Shown here: positions 1 to 7,742 of the stretch, one piece after another
Layout of the letters: each line of letters starts with the position of its first letter
Numbering within the stretch: position 1 is the stretch's first letter
Assembly (NCBI GenBank): GCA_038043285.1
Contig: JBBTCJ010000076.1
Location: forward strand, 1 to 24,507
Source: JBBTCJ01 sp038043285
GTDB taxonomy: Bacteria; Planctomycetota; Phycisphaerae; UBA1845
Length of the DNA: 24,507 nt
Direction of reading: 5' to 3'
Made by a program: the position numbers and the translations under genes
The notes under the pieces: model-generated
Databases searched by the model: none
Told to the model about the DNA's origin: nothing
What the model saw: only the letters and a program-made list of their open reading frames with translations

Positions 1-55
1 CGCCATTGGTACGACCGGCACGCCATGATGGATGGGTAAAGTGCGAATTGACGTG
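1..55. repeat. 55-bp direct repeat, copy 1
   Basis: These 55 bases recur without mismatch at 2238-2292 in the same orientation. After base 55 the two copies diverge. This copy touches the window edge, so the true repeat may extend upstream. Together the copies bracket the two exported-protein genes on the minus strand. I do not recognise it as an end of a known mobile element. Confidence 0.9.
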
Positions 56-139
56 CCGATGCTCTCGGCGGTGGTCACGCGAACCGGCGAGGGGGACTAT
101 GAATTGCTCTGGCCGCCCCGGAGCACGTCGCCCATTGCC

Positions 140-1543
140 TCAAGGGATTGACTTGTTTTCGCCTTTGTCCTTGTCCTTCGGTACGAGTTTCTCCAACGAT
201 TTGACGAGGTATCGATCAAAGACCTGCTTGGGATACTTCTGGTAATGAGCGATGCGTTCCTTGTCGCCGCTCTGCTCGGCCTTGCGGATGTTGGCGCGAT
301 TCTTTCGCAAGTGCCCGTCGCGCATCTTCTTGGCTTGTTTCAGGATTTCCTGCGCCCGCTCAACGGGCTTGCCCTCCAGCTTGTGCTTGGCGATGAACTT
401 GTCCACGTACACGTCCCATTCGTCCTTCTCATCGGGTTTCGCAAAAACCAGCAACCAAGGTTCCTCCTTGGTTTCCTTGTAATGCTCCGCCCGTTTCCAC
501 TGGCGAACCCCGTCGACGTACGCAAGGTACTGGGGAACGGTCATGTTGGACTCTTCCGCCATAATCTCCACGATGCGGGCGTCCGGCTCAACGTCGAAAA
601 GATACTGCAGGTCCAGGTACTCATCGTAGGAAATGAGGTCGCCCCCCATCCAGACCTTCCGGTCTCCGACGGCGGCGAACTGCGTTCCGTTGAGTATCCC
701 GATATCCTCGGGCGTGATCTCCTGCATGTGCCAGGGTTCGTCGAAACTCGCCTGCTGGATTTCGGCGATCTTGTAGGGTTCAGAGGCGTCAGCCGTGTAG
801 AAGCGTACCGACTTCGGAAGCCAGCGACCGGCAATCTGTTGGATCTCGGTTTCCGAGAAGAATTGCAAACGCCCCTCGCGGAAGTACTCAGCCCGAACCG
901 GTTGACCTCCCAAACGGTCGTCGAACGTCCAGTGCACACTTTCGGTGTTCCAATCCGCGCGCACGACCGGTAACCCGTTCGCCAGCCCCTCGCTGAATGA
1001 GGCTGAGTGCTCCGCGTCGCCGAAGAAGTCGCCGGACTTGCGAGGTCTGGGATCGAAGCTGGTGTGCCAAACCGGCACCAATGGAAGGGAAGGCAGCCCA
1101 ACCGGAGCCATCGCGCCTGGTTGCAGCCAATCCATCACCGTACCGCTGAGGGGTCGCTCCGCGACCGGTAGCCGCCACGCGAGACCCTCGTAAATCAGCC
1201 TGTTCTCCGTACCGCCAAGGTACCGTGGAGGCGCATCGGGCCTTTGCAAATTGTCCGGCGACATTTTCGGCGCGCCCGGAGCAGGCTCCGCCGCGCGGAC
1301 TTCCGCCATCTTGCCCGGCTTGGATTGCCAGACCGCATCCCCAGCGGTCCGCGTAACGAAGTGCTCCTCCAGACCGTCATTGTCGCCGCCGATCCATGAC
1401 AACGTCCACTCGACTTGAGACGTGCGTGCGGGCTGCCCTTCGATTGCCCGGCGCAGTCGGGAGGGGTACCGATCCGGCGCATCGCCCGATGCGGACATCA
1501 CAAGGATCGCCACGCATAGTGTAGACATAGGGGTTTGCCTCAC
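140..1543 (-). CDS. exported protein of unknown function (about 467 aa)
   Basis: I do not recognise a family. The chosen GTG start lies 2 nt after the stop of the upstream gene and has GGGAG six bases before it; an ATG at 1528 is the main alternative. The N terminus is a short hydrophobic segment (STLCVAILVMSASG), consistent with a signal peptide. The middle is rich in Trp, Pro and Asp (for example PLVPVWHTSFDPRPR), as in a folded extracellular domain. The last 130 residues are charged, helical and Lys/Glu rich and end in a KDKDKGENK-type tail. It is almost certainly co-transcribed with the cysteine-rich gene just upstream. No catalytic motif is visible, so the role is unknown. An exported planctomycete-specific protein is the most I would claim. 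Confidence 0.75.
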   Translation of the reverse strand: MRQTPMSTLCVAILVMSASGDAPDRYPSRLRRAIEGQPARTSQVEWTLSWIGGDNDGLEEHFVTRTAGDAVWQSKPGKMAEVRAAEPAPGAPKMSPDNLQRPDAPPRYLGGTENRLIYEGLAWRLPVAERPLSGTVMDWLQPGAMAPVGLPSLPLVPVWHTSFDPRPRKSGDFFGDAEHSASFSEGLANGLPVVRADWNTESVHWTFDDRLGGQPVRAEYFREGRLQFFSETEIQQIAGRWLPKSVRFYTADASEPYKIAEIQQASFDEPWHMQEITPEDIGILNGTQFAAVGDRKVWMGGDLISYDEYLDLQYLFDVEPDARIVEIMAEESNMTVPQYLAYVDGVRQWKRAEHYKETKEEPWLLVFAKPDEKDEWDVYVDKFIAKHKLEGKPVERAQEILKQAKKMRDGHLRKNRANIRKAEQSGDKERIAHYQKYPKQVFDRYLVKSLEKLVPKDKDKGENKSIP

Positions 1544-1545
1544 GA

Positions 1546-2004
1546 CTAACTCCCAACGTTGTTGCACCCCGCTCCGAATGTCCAGTCCAATTCATATTGC
1601 TCGCCCGTAGGCTGCTGGGTCGGGGAGCAGTCTCCGGGACAGAACGTTCCGTCGCAATCGTAGACGTAGCAAGAAACCTTCGTGTTCAATGGGTCTGACT
1701 TGACGCATATTCCACCATTTTTTCCGGCACTCTTGAAGCGCGGAATCGTCCCGGGATTCCTGAATTCATTCCTGTAAAGACAGGCAAGCGGCTCCGAGGG
1801 ACAGCAGGAGTGGGACGCGCACCCGCCTTGGTGATCGAGGATGGCCACGCACGACCAGCCCTCGGAGCAGCCCATCGGCGCGGGAACCGCGACGGCCATC
1901 GGTTCCGCGCCTTCGTTGCGGTTTCCGGTGACATGCAGGAACCATGCTGTGATGGGGCACAGAAGCAGAACGACAAAGGCGATCAGGAACTTGTTGACCC
2001 TCAT
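1546..2004 (-). CDS. small cysteine-rich exported protein (152 aa)
   Basis: No family is recognised. The ATG is preceded by a near-perfect AGGAGGT Shine-Dalgarno five bases upstream. Residues 5-23 (KFLIAFVVLLLCPITAWFL) are a signal peptide or membrane anchor. The rest carries twelve cysteines, including a GGCASHSCCPSEP cluster and a YDCDGTFCPGDCSP cluster, which suggests a disulfide-stabilised extracellular domain. The stop is separated by 2 nt from the likely GTG start of the next gene, so the two form an operon. A pseudopilin-like role was considered because of the hydrophobic N terminus, but no prepilin cleavage motif is visible. Confidence 0.75.
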   Translation of the reverse strand: MRVNKFLIAFVVLLLCPITAWFLHVTGNRNEGAEPMAVAVPAPMGCSEGWSCVAILDHQGGCASHSCCPSEPLACLYRNEFRNPGTIPRFKSAGKNGGICVKSDPLNTKVSCYVYDCDGTFCPGDCSPTQQPTGEQYELDWTFGAGCNNVGS

Positions 2005-2107
2005 GCTCGACCTCCTGATTCTGAGTTGATGATACCCGGTTCATCGCGAACCGTTGCGGGTAGCCGACCGACGAACATGGACGCCATACGGATCAGTTAC
2101 CGTGTAA

Positions 2108-2133
2108 ATTGTGCCCCCCCCCCGATCTGTCAA
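2108..2133 (-). promoter_or_regulatory. candidate promoter with a ten-G spacer tract
   Basis: On the minus strand a perfect -35 TTGACA (2133-2128) is followed by GATC, ten consecutive G (2123-2114) and then CACAATTTA. CACAAT fits a -10 at four of six positions with 14-bp spacing; AATTTA lies at 17 bp but fits poorly. It sits about 100 bases upstream of the cysteine-rich gene. Slippage in the G run would change spacer length, the arrangement known from phase-variable promoters such as Neisseria porA. That this one varies is inference. Confidence 0.45.
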
Positions 2134-2156
2134 GAAAAATCTTGCCTGAACGCAAG
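2134..2156 (-). terminator. weak intrinsic terminator candidate
   Basis: Minus strand: CTTGC, six-base loop, GCAAG, then ATTTTTC. The stem is only 5 bp. It lies about 250 bases past the FIST gene stop and directly abuts the -35 box of the next promoter. The T-rich flanks could instead serve as an UP element for that promoter. Confidence 0.3.
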
Positions 2157-2402
2157 AAAAAATCGGTTGCATGGCCAATCGCCTCCGCACAGACGGCGGT
2201 TCATGCCTGGTTCGGACGACTCCCAATTTTCTGCGTTCGCCATTGGTACGACCGGCACGCCATGATGGATGGGTAAAGTGCGAATTGACGTGGCAACCGT
2301 GTCCGCACTGAAACCGTGGATTGCGCTGATGTACGGAGAGCCTCTATGGAAGTCATAATTGGGCAGACGAGATTCCGGGAAGGTCAGAGCCGATTACCCT
2401 GC
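2157..2402. other. intergenic region holding repeat copy 2
   Basis: Apart from the 55-bp repeat at 2238-2292 I see no convincing gene. A 29-codon ORF (2269-2358, plus strand) begins inside the repeat and shares its first eight residues with an ORF at 32-151; it is discussed as a finding and not called as a gene. Confidence 0.5.
2238..2292. repeat. 55-bp direct repeat, copy 2
   Basis: Identical to bases 1-55, same orientation, 2237 bases downstream. It lies upstream of the promoter of the cysteine-rich/exported gene pair. The intervening unit is therefore about 2.2 kb and contains both genes and their promoter. Confidence 0.9.
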
Positions 2403-3608
2403 TTATCCTTCGCTGGACTGGTCGTTGCCTGTCTGCGGCCCGCGGGGTTCGCGGAATAGGGCGATGCTGGCGGTGAACCCGTGCACGAAGTTTCTTCCCC
2501 CGACCGGCCCGAACTCCCCGCCGCAGAAGAACCCGCCGAGCGGCACGTCGCCGATGAGTTCTCGAACCACGCCGGCGTCGTGGCCCGCCGTCGGCCACAT
2601 GTGCATCCCACGACCGTTGCATCCGAAGAGCATCGCTCCGCGCACGTCGGTTCCGGCATGAGGCTTGAGCATGGCCCGCAGGTCTTCGTCGGCGCTGTCG
2701 GCGTCGCGGACGTGGAACTGGACCGTCGCCCCGGTCTTGGCCAACCCGGCGATGCCGATGGACCCGCTGCTCCGGTCCGCGCCCACAATGCCGTGAATCA
2801 GAAAGTCCCCCCGGCCAAACGCCCCCTTGTATTCGTCGATCGCCCGACCAATGAGCAGCGATTGCCGCGCCAGACGATCATCTTCCGGGGTGAGCTTGGT
2901 GAGCACCTCTTGCAGTTGCTCCAGCGCCGGCTTGCCGCCCAGTTCGCGGATGACGTTGCGCTCCGCCTTGGTGATGACGAAGGATCGGCCGATGGGACGA
3001 CAACCCTGGGACACAACGGTGTCGACCGTCAATCGACCGCTGAGAGCCACCCCCACCGCGCCTTCGCGGAGCACCTCGCCGTTGAGAAATAGCCCGTTAC
3101 CTCGCGGTTGACGCGCGGCGCTGGCGACGCCGCCCACCAGGGGGGCGCGAGGATAGACCTGGTTGATGCGGTCGATGAACCCGTGGACGTCGAGACTGAA
3201 GGGGTCGGCCAGGACGATGAAGACCGGTCGGCTTTCCGGTGAAGCCCCGACAATCCGTTCCCAATCCGCCGCGGTCTGGGCGTGCTCCACGGCGTTCTGG
3301 CGGATGTGAAAAGGTCGTATGCGAACGTCGGGCAGCGAGGCCACCAACAACGACATCGAGGGCACGCGTTCGAGTTCCTTTTGCACCCCGATGGTCCCTT
3401 CGGCGGTACACCCGATAAGCACGGCCGTCGAAAAGGCCGAGGTGACGCGATCAAGAATGCTCGGCAACTCCTTTTCGAAATGACCGGTGACGAAAAGCAG
3501 GGCGAGGTCCACCATGCCCGGCGTGAGCGTGGCATCGATGGGCGCGAGGATCGCCTGCACGGCGCGCTCGGCGCTGGCTTCTTCGACGACCGACGACGCG
3601 AATCGCAT
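2403..3608 (-). CDS. FIST-domain sensory protein (FIST N plus C)
   Basis: FIST domains are predicted small-ligand (amino-acid) sensors that are often joined to or work with histidine kinases or GGDEF proteins. This protein has the usual 401-aa stand-alone length: FIST_N about residues 25-220, with VLIGCTAEGTIG and the PLVGGVAS motif, then FIST_C about 225-385. The C terminus carries the family signature GGFFCGGEFGPVGGRNFVHG. The ATG at 3608 is chosen because AGAGG lies six bases upstream and the preceding in-frame Arg-rich stretch does not look coding. No signalling gene lies beside it and no output domain is fused, so its partner is unknown. It is cytoplasmic, with no signal peptide or membrane segment. 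Confidence 0.9.
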   Translation of the reverse strand: MRFASSVVEEASAERAVQAILAPIDATLTPGMVDLALLFVTGHFEKELPSILDRVTSAFSTAVLIGCTAEGTIGVQKELERVPSMSLLVASLPDVRIRPFHIRQNAVEHAQTAADWERIVGASPESRPVFIVLADPFSLDVHGFIDRINQVYPRAPLVGGVASAARQPRGNGLFLNGEVLREGAVGVALSGRLTVDTVVSQGCRPIGRSFVITKAERNVIRELGGKPALEQLQEVLTKLTPEDDRLARQSLLIGRAIDEYKGAFGRGDFLIHGIVGADRSSGSIGIAGLAKTGATVQFHVRDADSADEDLRAMLKPHAGTDVRGAMLFGCNGRGMHMWPTAGHDAGVVRELIGDVPLGGFFCGGEFGPVGGRNFVHGFTASIALFREPRGPQTGNDQSSEG

Positions 3609-3889
3609 GGTGATCCTCTTGGTTGCGTTGACGCCGCACCGCCGACGCGCCGATGGCACAACCGCGCCGGGGCGAGGTTGGTACAGTTTGACATTAGTCT
3701 TGGCTGGCGAGAACGGCAAATCGGCCCTATATTGCCGGCACGCATGGGGAAGCTCCGAGGTCTTGTGGGATGCTCCGGGATCCCGCCGGGCACGGGCTTC
3801 CAGCCACTGCGGAGGCACCGGCAGGATGCCGGTGTCGCAGGCGGCTCACGAAAGCGCTCCCAGCAAAGTTCGATCCGACTCCCGCCGAA
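3609..3889. other. divergent intergenic region, FIST gene / purL
   Basis: This stretch must hold promoters in both directions. On the minus strand TTGCCG, 17 bases, TAATGT is a weak candidate for the FIST gene. On the plus strand a TTGACA near 3687 has no good -10 at the right distance. The purL reading frame is open through 3770-3889, but its composition there does not look like PurS, so I leave it noncoding. Confidence 0.4.
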
Positions 3890-6800
3890 ATGAAACCTTC
3901 GCTCACCAACCCCCAACGCTACGGACACGTCCGGGTCGAACCGCGCAGCCCGAAGCTCGACGCCCACGGCTGCGAGGTGCTCGCCGAGGTCCGGCACCTC
4001 GGACTCCAACACGTCGAGGGCGTTCATTCCAGCCGGGTCTACTTGTTCGAGGGCGCGCTCTCGGAGATTGACCTCCGGCTGATCGCCGAGGAGTTGCTGG
4101 CGGATCCGGTGGCGGAACAGTTCGCTTTGGGGCGCGGGCTCGCGGATCGACCCGTCGGCGGGGCGACCATCGAAGTTCAGCCCCTTCCGGGCGTGATGAA
4201 CCCGGCAGCCGCCAGCGTACGGGAGGCGGCGCGGCGGCTTCTTTGTTCCATGGGTCGATCGGGTGTCGTGGAGCAGGTCCAGACGGCGCGGCGCTACGAA
4301 ATCCGCGGCGCCCGCGGTCTCGACGACCTGGAACGCATCGCGTCCAAGGTGCTGGCCAACGACTGCATCGAGACCTGGTACATCCGCGGTATAGGCCGCG
4401 CGGACGCCATCCCCGACCGCTTCCCCGAACCTCCGACCTACACGTTTCAGCGTCGCCACGTGCCGCTCCGATCGCTCGGCGACGATGACCTTCGGCGACT
4501 TTCACGCGACGGGCATTTGTTTCTTTCCTTGGATGAGATGCGCGCGATCCAGACGCACTATGCCAAGCTGGGACGAGATCCCACGGATCTCGAACTGGAG
4601 ACGCTGGCCCAAACCTGGTCGGAACATTGCGTTCACAAGACACTCCGGGGCGCGATCGACTACCGCGGCGACGGCTTTGGAACTGAGGGAACCATCGAGG
4701 TTCGCTTTGAGAATCTTCTCAAGGAAACGATCGCGGCGGCCACCCACGCCTTGCAGCGGGATTGGTGTCTTTCGGTGTTCGTCGACAATGCCGGGGTCAT
4801 CGCGTTGGACGACGAATACGGGGTGGCGTTCAAGGTCGAAACGCACAACCACCCGTCGGCCATCGAACCGTACGGCGGGTCGGCCACAGGCATCGGCGGA
4901 TGCATCCGCGACGTCATGGGTTGCGGGCTGGGAGCGAAACCAATCGCCTCCACCGACGTGTTTTGTCTGGCGCCGCCGAGTTTTGCGCCGGACCGCGTTC
5001 CGCAGGGCGTGTTGCATCCACGTCGAGTCCTGAAGGGAGTGGTTCGCGGCGTTCGCGACTATGGCAATCGAATGGGTATTCCCACGGTCAATGGCGCGAT
5101 CTATTTCGACGACCGATATCTGGCGAATCCACTCGTTTTCTGCGGGTGCGTCGGGCTGATTCCGCGGCGACACCTTCACAAGCAGCCCAACGCCGGCGAT
5201 GGCATCGTCGTCGCCGGGGGACGAACGGGCCGCGACGGAATTCACGGGGCGACGTTCTCCTCCGCCGAGCTGACCGACCAGCACGCCGACGAGTTCTCGC
5301 ACGCGGTGCAAATCGGCAACGCCATCGAGGAAAAGAAGCTGCTCGACGCACAACTGATCGCCCGCGATCACCCGTCGGGCTGCCTCTACTCCGCGGTCAC
5401 GGATTGCGGCGCGGGCGGACTCAGCAGCGCCGTGGGAGAAATGGGGGCCGACCTCGGCGCGACCGTCGATCTGGAAAAAGTTCCCCTCAAATACGCCGGG
5501 CTGCGCTACGACGAAATATGGATTTCCGAGGCCCAGGAGCGAATGGTCTTCGCCGTCCCGCCCCATCGCCTTGAAAAGTTCCTGGCGGTTTTCGCAGCCG
5601 AAGACGTCGAAGCCACGGTCATCGGACGATTCGGGAATGACGGCGCATTGCACGTCCGCTACGACGGAGCCACCGTTGGCGAGCTGTCAATGGAGTTCCT
5701 GCACCACGGAATTCCCCGGACCCGGCGGACGGCAACCTGGTCCGGTTTGACTACTTCGCCGCCGCCTCAGGCACCCGACGCACGATCCGTACCGCGACCG
5801 CCTGCCCTTTACGCGCAGCGTCAAGGGTCAGGGAGCGGCCTGGAATATGTACCTGATGCCTCGGCAATTGCCGGAGAGGCGACCTCCCGTGTTCGGACGT
5901 CCTCGAGCGACAACGCTGGCCGACCTCGTCCTCACGATCGGATCGATCGTGCTCGCCTGCTGTCCGAACTCCGCAATCTCAACGTCGCGTCCAAGGAATG
6001 GGTGATCCGGCAATACGATCACGAAGTCCAGGGACGTAGCGTCGTCAAACCGCTGGTGGGACGCGGGGCCGGGCCGTCGGACGCCGCCGTAATTCGCCCA
6101 CGCTATGAAACGCCCACGGGAATCGCCCTGGGTTGCGGATTGTGTCCTGAGTGGAGCGACATCGACCCGTACCTGATGGCCGTCCTGGCCGTCGATGAGG
6201 CGCTGCGCAACGTGGTTTGTGTCGGCGCCGATCCAAACCGAACCGCGATCCTGGACAACTTCTGCTGGCCGAAGGCGGATTCGGAAGAGTCCCTCGGCGC
6301 GCTGGTGCGGGCGTGCAAGGGCGCGAGCGATGCGGCCGTCGCCTATGGTCTGCCCTTCATTTCCGGCAAGGACTCACTGAACAACGAGTTCTCGATGAGC
6401 GCGTCGGAGGCTCAACGAACGGGCTTGCCGCCGCGTTTGGCGATTCCGCCGACGTTGCTCATCAGCGCCATCGGAATCGTGCACGACGTGCGCCGTTGCG
6501 TCTCCATGGATTTGAAGAAATCGGGGAACTTTCTGGCGCTCGCTTCCGCACCGGTTGTCGGTGGTGCGGCGTTGCGGCACGCCGTCGGGTTCACGGCGGG
6601 CAAGGCGCTGCACGATCGCGTCGCGGGGTTGATCCAGTCGGGCCGGGTCGCCGCGGCGCACGACGTGAGCGACGGCGGCATCCTCATCGCCGTCGCCGAA
6701 ATGTGCATTGCTTCGGGATGGGGTGCGTCGGTGAAGGTTGACGAGGGCGCGCTTGGTTGCGGCCCGTGGGACGCGATCGCCACCACCTACGTCCTGGAGA

Positions 6801-6961
6801 TGTCTGAGTCTGACGCGACGGCATCGGGTCTGCCGATCATCGGTCGAGTTCTCGATGCGGCCCTGCTGCGCGTTCAGTGGGGCGGTGCCGAGGCCTTCGA
6901 CGTTTCCGTAGAAGAGCTTGCCCGCGCGTGGCGCGAGCCGCTCATGGACGGAGGGCATTGA
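3890..6961 (+). CDS. purL: phosphoribosylformylglycinamidine synthase, PurS-PurS-PurL fusion
   Basis: Converts FGAR to FGAM with ATP and ammonia delivered by PurQ, in de novo purine synthesis. The 1023-aa protein starts with two PurS-like segments (about 13-80 and 96-165), which replace a separate purS gene. The synthetase follows with the SEHCVHK motif (E245, H246), the ETHNHPSAIEPYGG substrate loop near 318, AVTDCGAGGLSSA, RYDEIWISEAQERM, the second-half motifs GCGLCPEWSDIDPYL, FISGKDSLNNEF near 825 and AHDVSDGG near 923. All key motifs look intact. Oddity: a linker of about 70 residues (615-690) before LRNLNVASKEW is low-complexity with poor GC3, while the +1 frame there looks coding. No clear Shine-Dalgarno precedes the ATG. 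purQ follows 2 nt after the stop. Confidence 0.95.
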   Translation: MKPSLTNPQRYGHVRVEPRSPKLDAHGCEVLAEVRHLGLQHVEGVHSSRVYLFEGALSEIDLRLIAEELLADPVAEQFALGRGLADRPVGGATIEVQPLPGVMNPAAASVREAARRLLCSMGRSGVVEQVQTARRYEIRGARGLDDLERIASKVLANDCIETWYIRGIGRADAIPDRFPEPPTYTFQRRHVPLRSLGDDDLRRLSRDGHLFLSLDEMRAIQTHYAKLGRDPTDLELETLAQTWSEHCVHKTLRGAIDYRGDGFGTEGTIEVRFENLLKETIAAATHALQRDWCLSVFVDNAGVIALDDEYGVAFKVETHNHPSAIEPYGGSATGIGGCIRDVMGCGLGAKPIASTDVFCLAPPSFAPDRVPQGVLHPRRVLKGVVRGVRDYGNRMGIPTVNGAIYFDDRYLANPLVFCGCVGLIPRRHLHKQPNAGDGIVVAGGRTGRDGIHGATFSSAELTDQHADEFSHAVQIGNAIEEKKLLDAQLIARDHPSGCLYSAVTDCGAGGLSSAVGEMGADLGATVDLEKVPLKYAGLRYDEIWISEAQERMVFAVPPHRLEKFLAVFAAEDVEATVIGRFGNDGALHVRYDGATVGELSMEFLHHGIPRTRRTATWSGLTTSPPPQAPDARSVPRPPALYAQRQGSGSGLEYVPDASAIAGEATSRVRTSSSDNAGRPRPHDRIDRARLLSELRNLNVASKEWVIRQYDHEVQGRSVVKPLVGRGAGPSDAAVIRPRYETPTGIALGCGLCPEWSDIDPYLMAVLAVDEALRNVVCVGADPNRTAILDNFCWPKADSEESLGALVRACKGASDAAVAYGLPFISGKDSLNNEFSMSASEAQRTGLPPRLAIPPTLLISAIGIVHDVRRCVSMDLKKSGNFLALASAPVVGGAALRHAVGFTAGKALHDRVAGLIQSGRVAAAHDVSDGGILIAVAEMCIASGWGASVKVDEGALGCGPWDAIATTYVLEMSESDATASGLPIIGRVLDAALLRVQWGGAEAFDVSVEELARAWREPLMDGGH

Positions 6962-6963
6962 CC

Positions 6964-7740
6964 ATGCCGCGCGACGTTCGGGTGCTCGTGCTTCGGGCCG
7001 CCGGGATCAACTGCGACGAGGAGGTCATGCACTGCTGGCGATTGGCCGGCGCCTCCCCGACGCTGGTGCACGTCAACGCGCTGGCGAACAATCCCGGTAT
7101 GATCGATGGATATTCGGTTCTCACGATTCCCGGCGGTTTCAGCTACGGCGACGACGTAGCCGCGGGAGTGATCCTGGGATTGCGGATTCGACTGGACCTC
7201 GCCGAGACCCTCCAGGAGTTCGTTTCGCGCGGCGGGGGCGTCCTGGGCATCTGCAACGGCTTCCAGGTTCTGGTCAAGATGGGACTTTTGCCCGGCGGGG
7301 CGTTCGGACGCAATCGCGCAACCGTTACCTTCAACGACTCAGCCAAGTTCGAGGCCCGCTGGGTCCGGCTGAAGGTCAGCACCGACCGCTGCCCGTTCCT
7401 CACGCCGGCTGCGACCCTGGAGATGCCCGTCGAACATGCCGAGGGTCGGGTGGTGACAGTCGATGACACCGTAGCCGACGCGCTCCAGGAAGCCGGTCAG
7501 TTGGCGGTCCGCTACGTCGATGGTGACGGAAGGACGGATCGCTATCCGGCCAACCCCAACGGCAGCGTCGCGGGCATCGCCGGACTGTGCGATCCGACGG
7601 GACGAATCTTTGGACTGATGCCCCACCCCGACCGTCATTTCGACCACACCCAACATCCCCAATGGACGTGCCGGAACCCCGTGGGTCCGGCGGACGGACT
7701 CACCGTGTTTCAAAACGCCGTCGCTCACTGGCGGAAGTAG
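6964..7740 (+). CDS. purQ: FGAM synthase glutaminase subunit PurQ
   Basis: Class I glutamine amidotransferase (258 aa) that hydrolyses glutamine and feeds ammonia to PurL. The nucleophile elbow GICNGFQ places the catalytic Cys at residue 97. The GGFSYGDDVAAG motif and LRAAGINCDEE N terminus are typical of PurQ. The catalytic His is H221 in MPHPDRH; most relatives have Glu after that Pro (PHPE) and here it is Asp, a conservative change at a triad position that deserves checking. The ATG follows the purL stop by 2 nt, so the two are translationally linked. It converges with rsmG with only 2 bp between the stop codons and no visible terminator. Confidence 0.95.
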   Translation: MPRDVRVLVLRAAGINCDEEVMHCWRLAGASPTLVHVNALANNPGMIDGYSVLTIPGGFSYGDDVAAGVILGLRIRLDLAETLQEFVSRGGGVLGICNGFQVLVKMGLLPGGAFGRNRATVTFNDSAKFEARWVRLKVSTDRCPFLTPAATLEMPVEHAEGRVVTVDDTVADALQEAGQLAVRYVDGDGRTDRYPANPNGSVAGIAGLCDPTGRIFGLMPHPDRHFDHTQHPQWTCRNPVGPADGLTVFQNAVAHWRK

Positions 7741-7742
7741 TT

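Noticed and set aside
3770..3889. Upstream extension of purL
   Set aside because: The added 40 residues are Arg/Ala/Pro-rich and unlike PurS; homology begins after the ATG at 3890.
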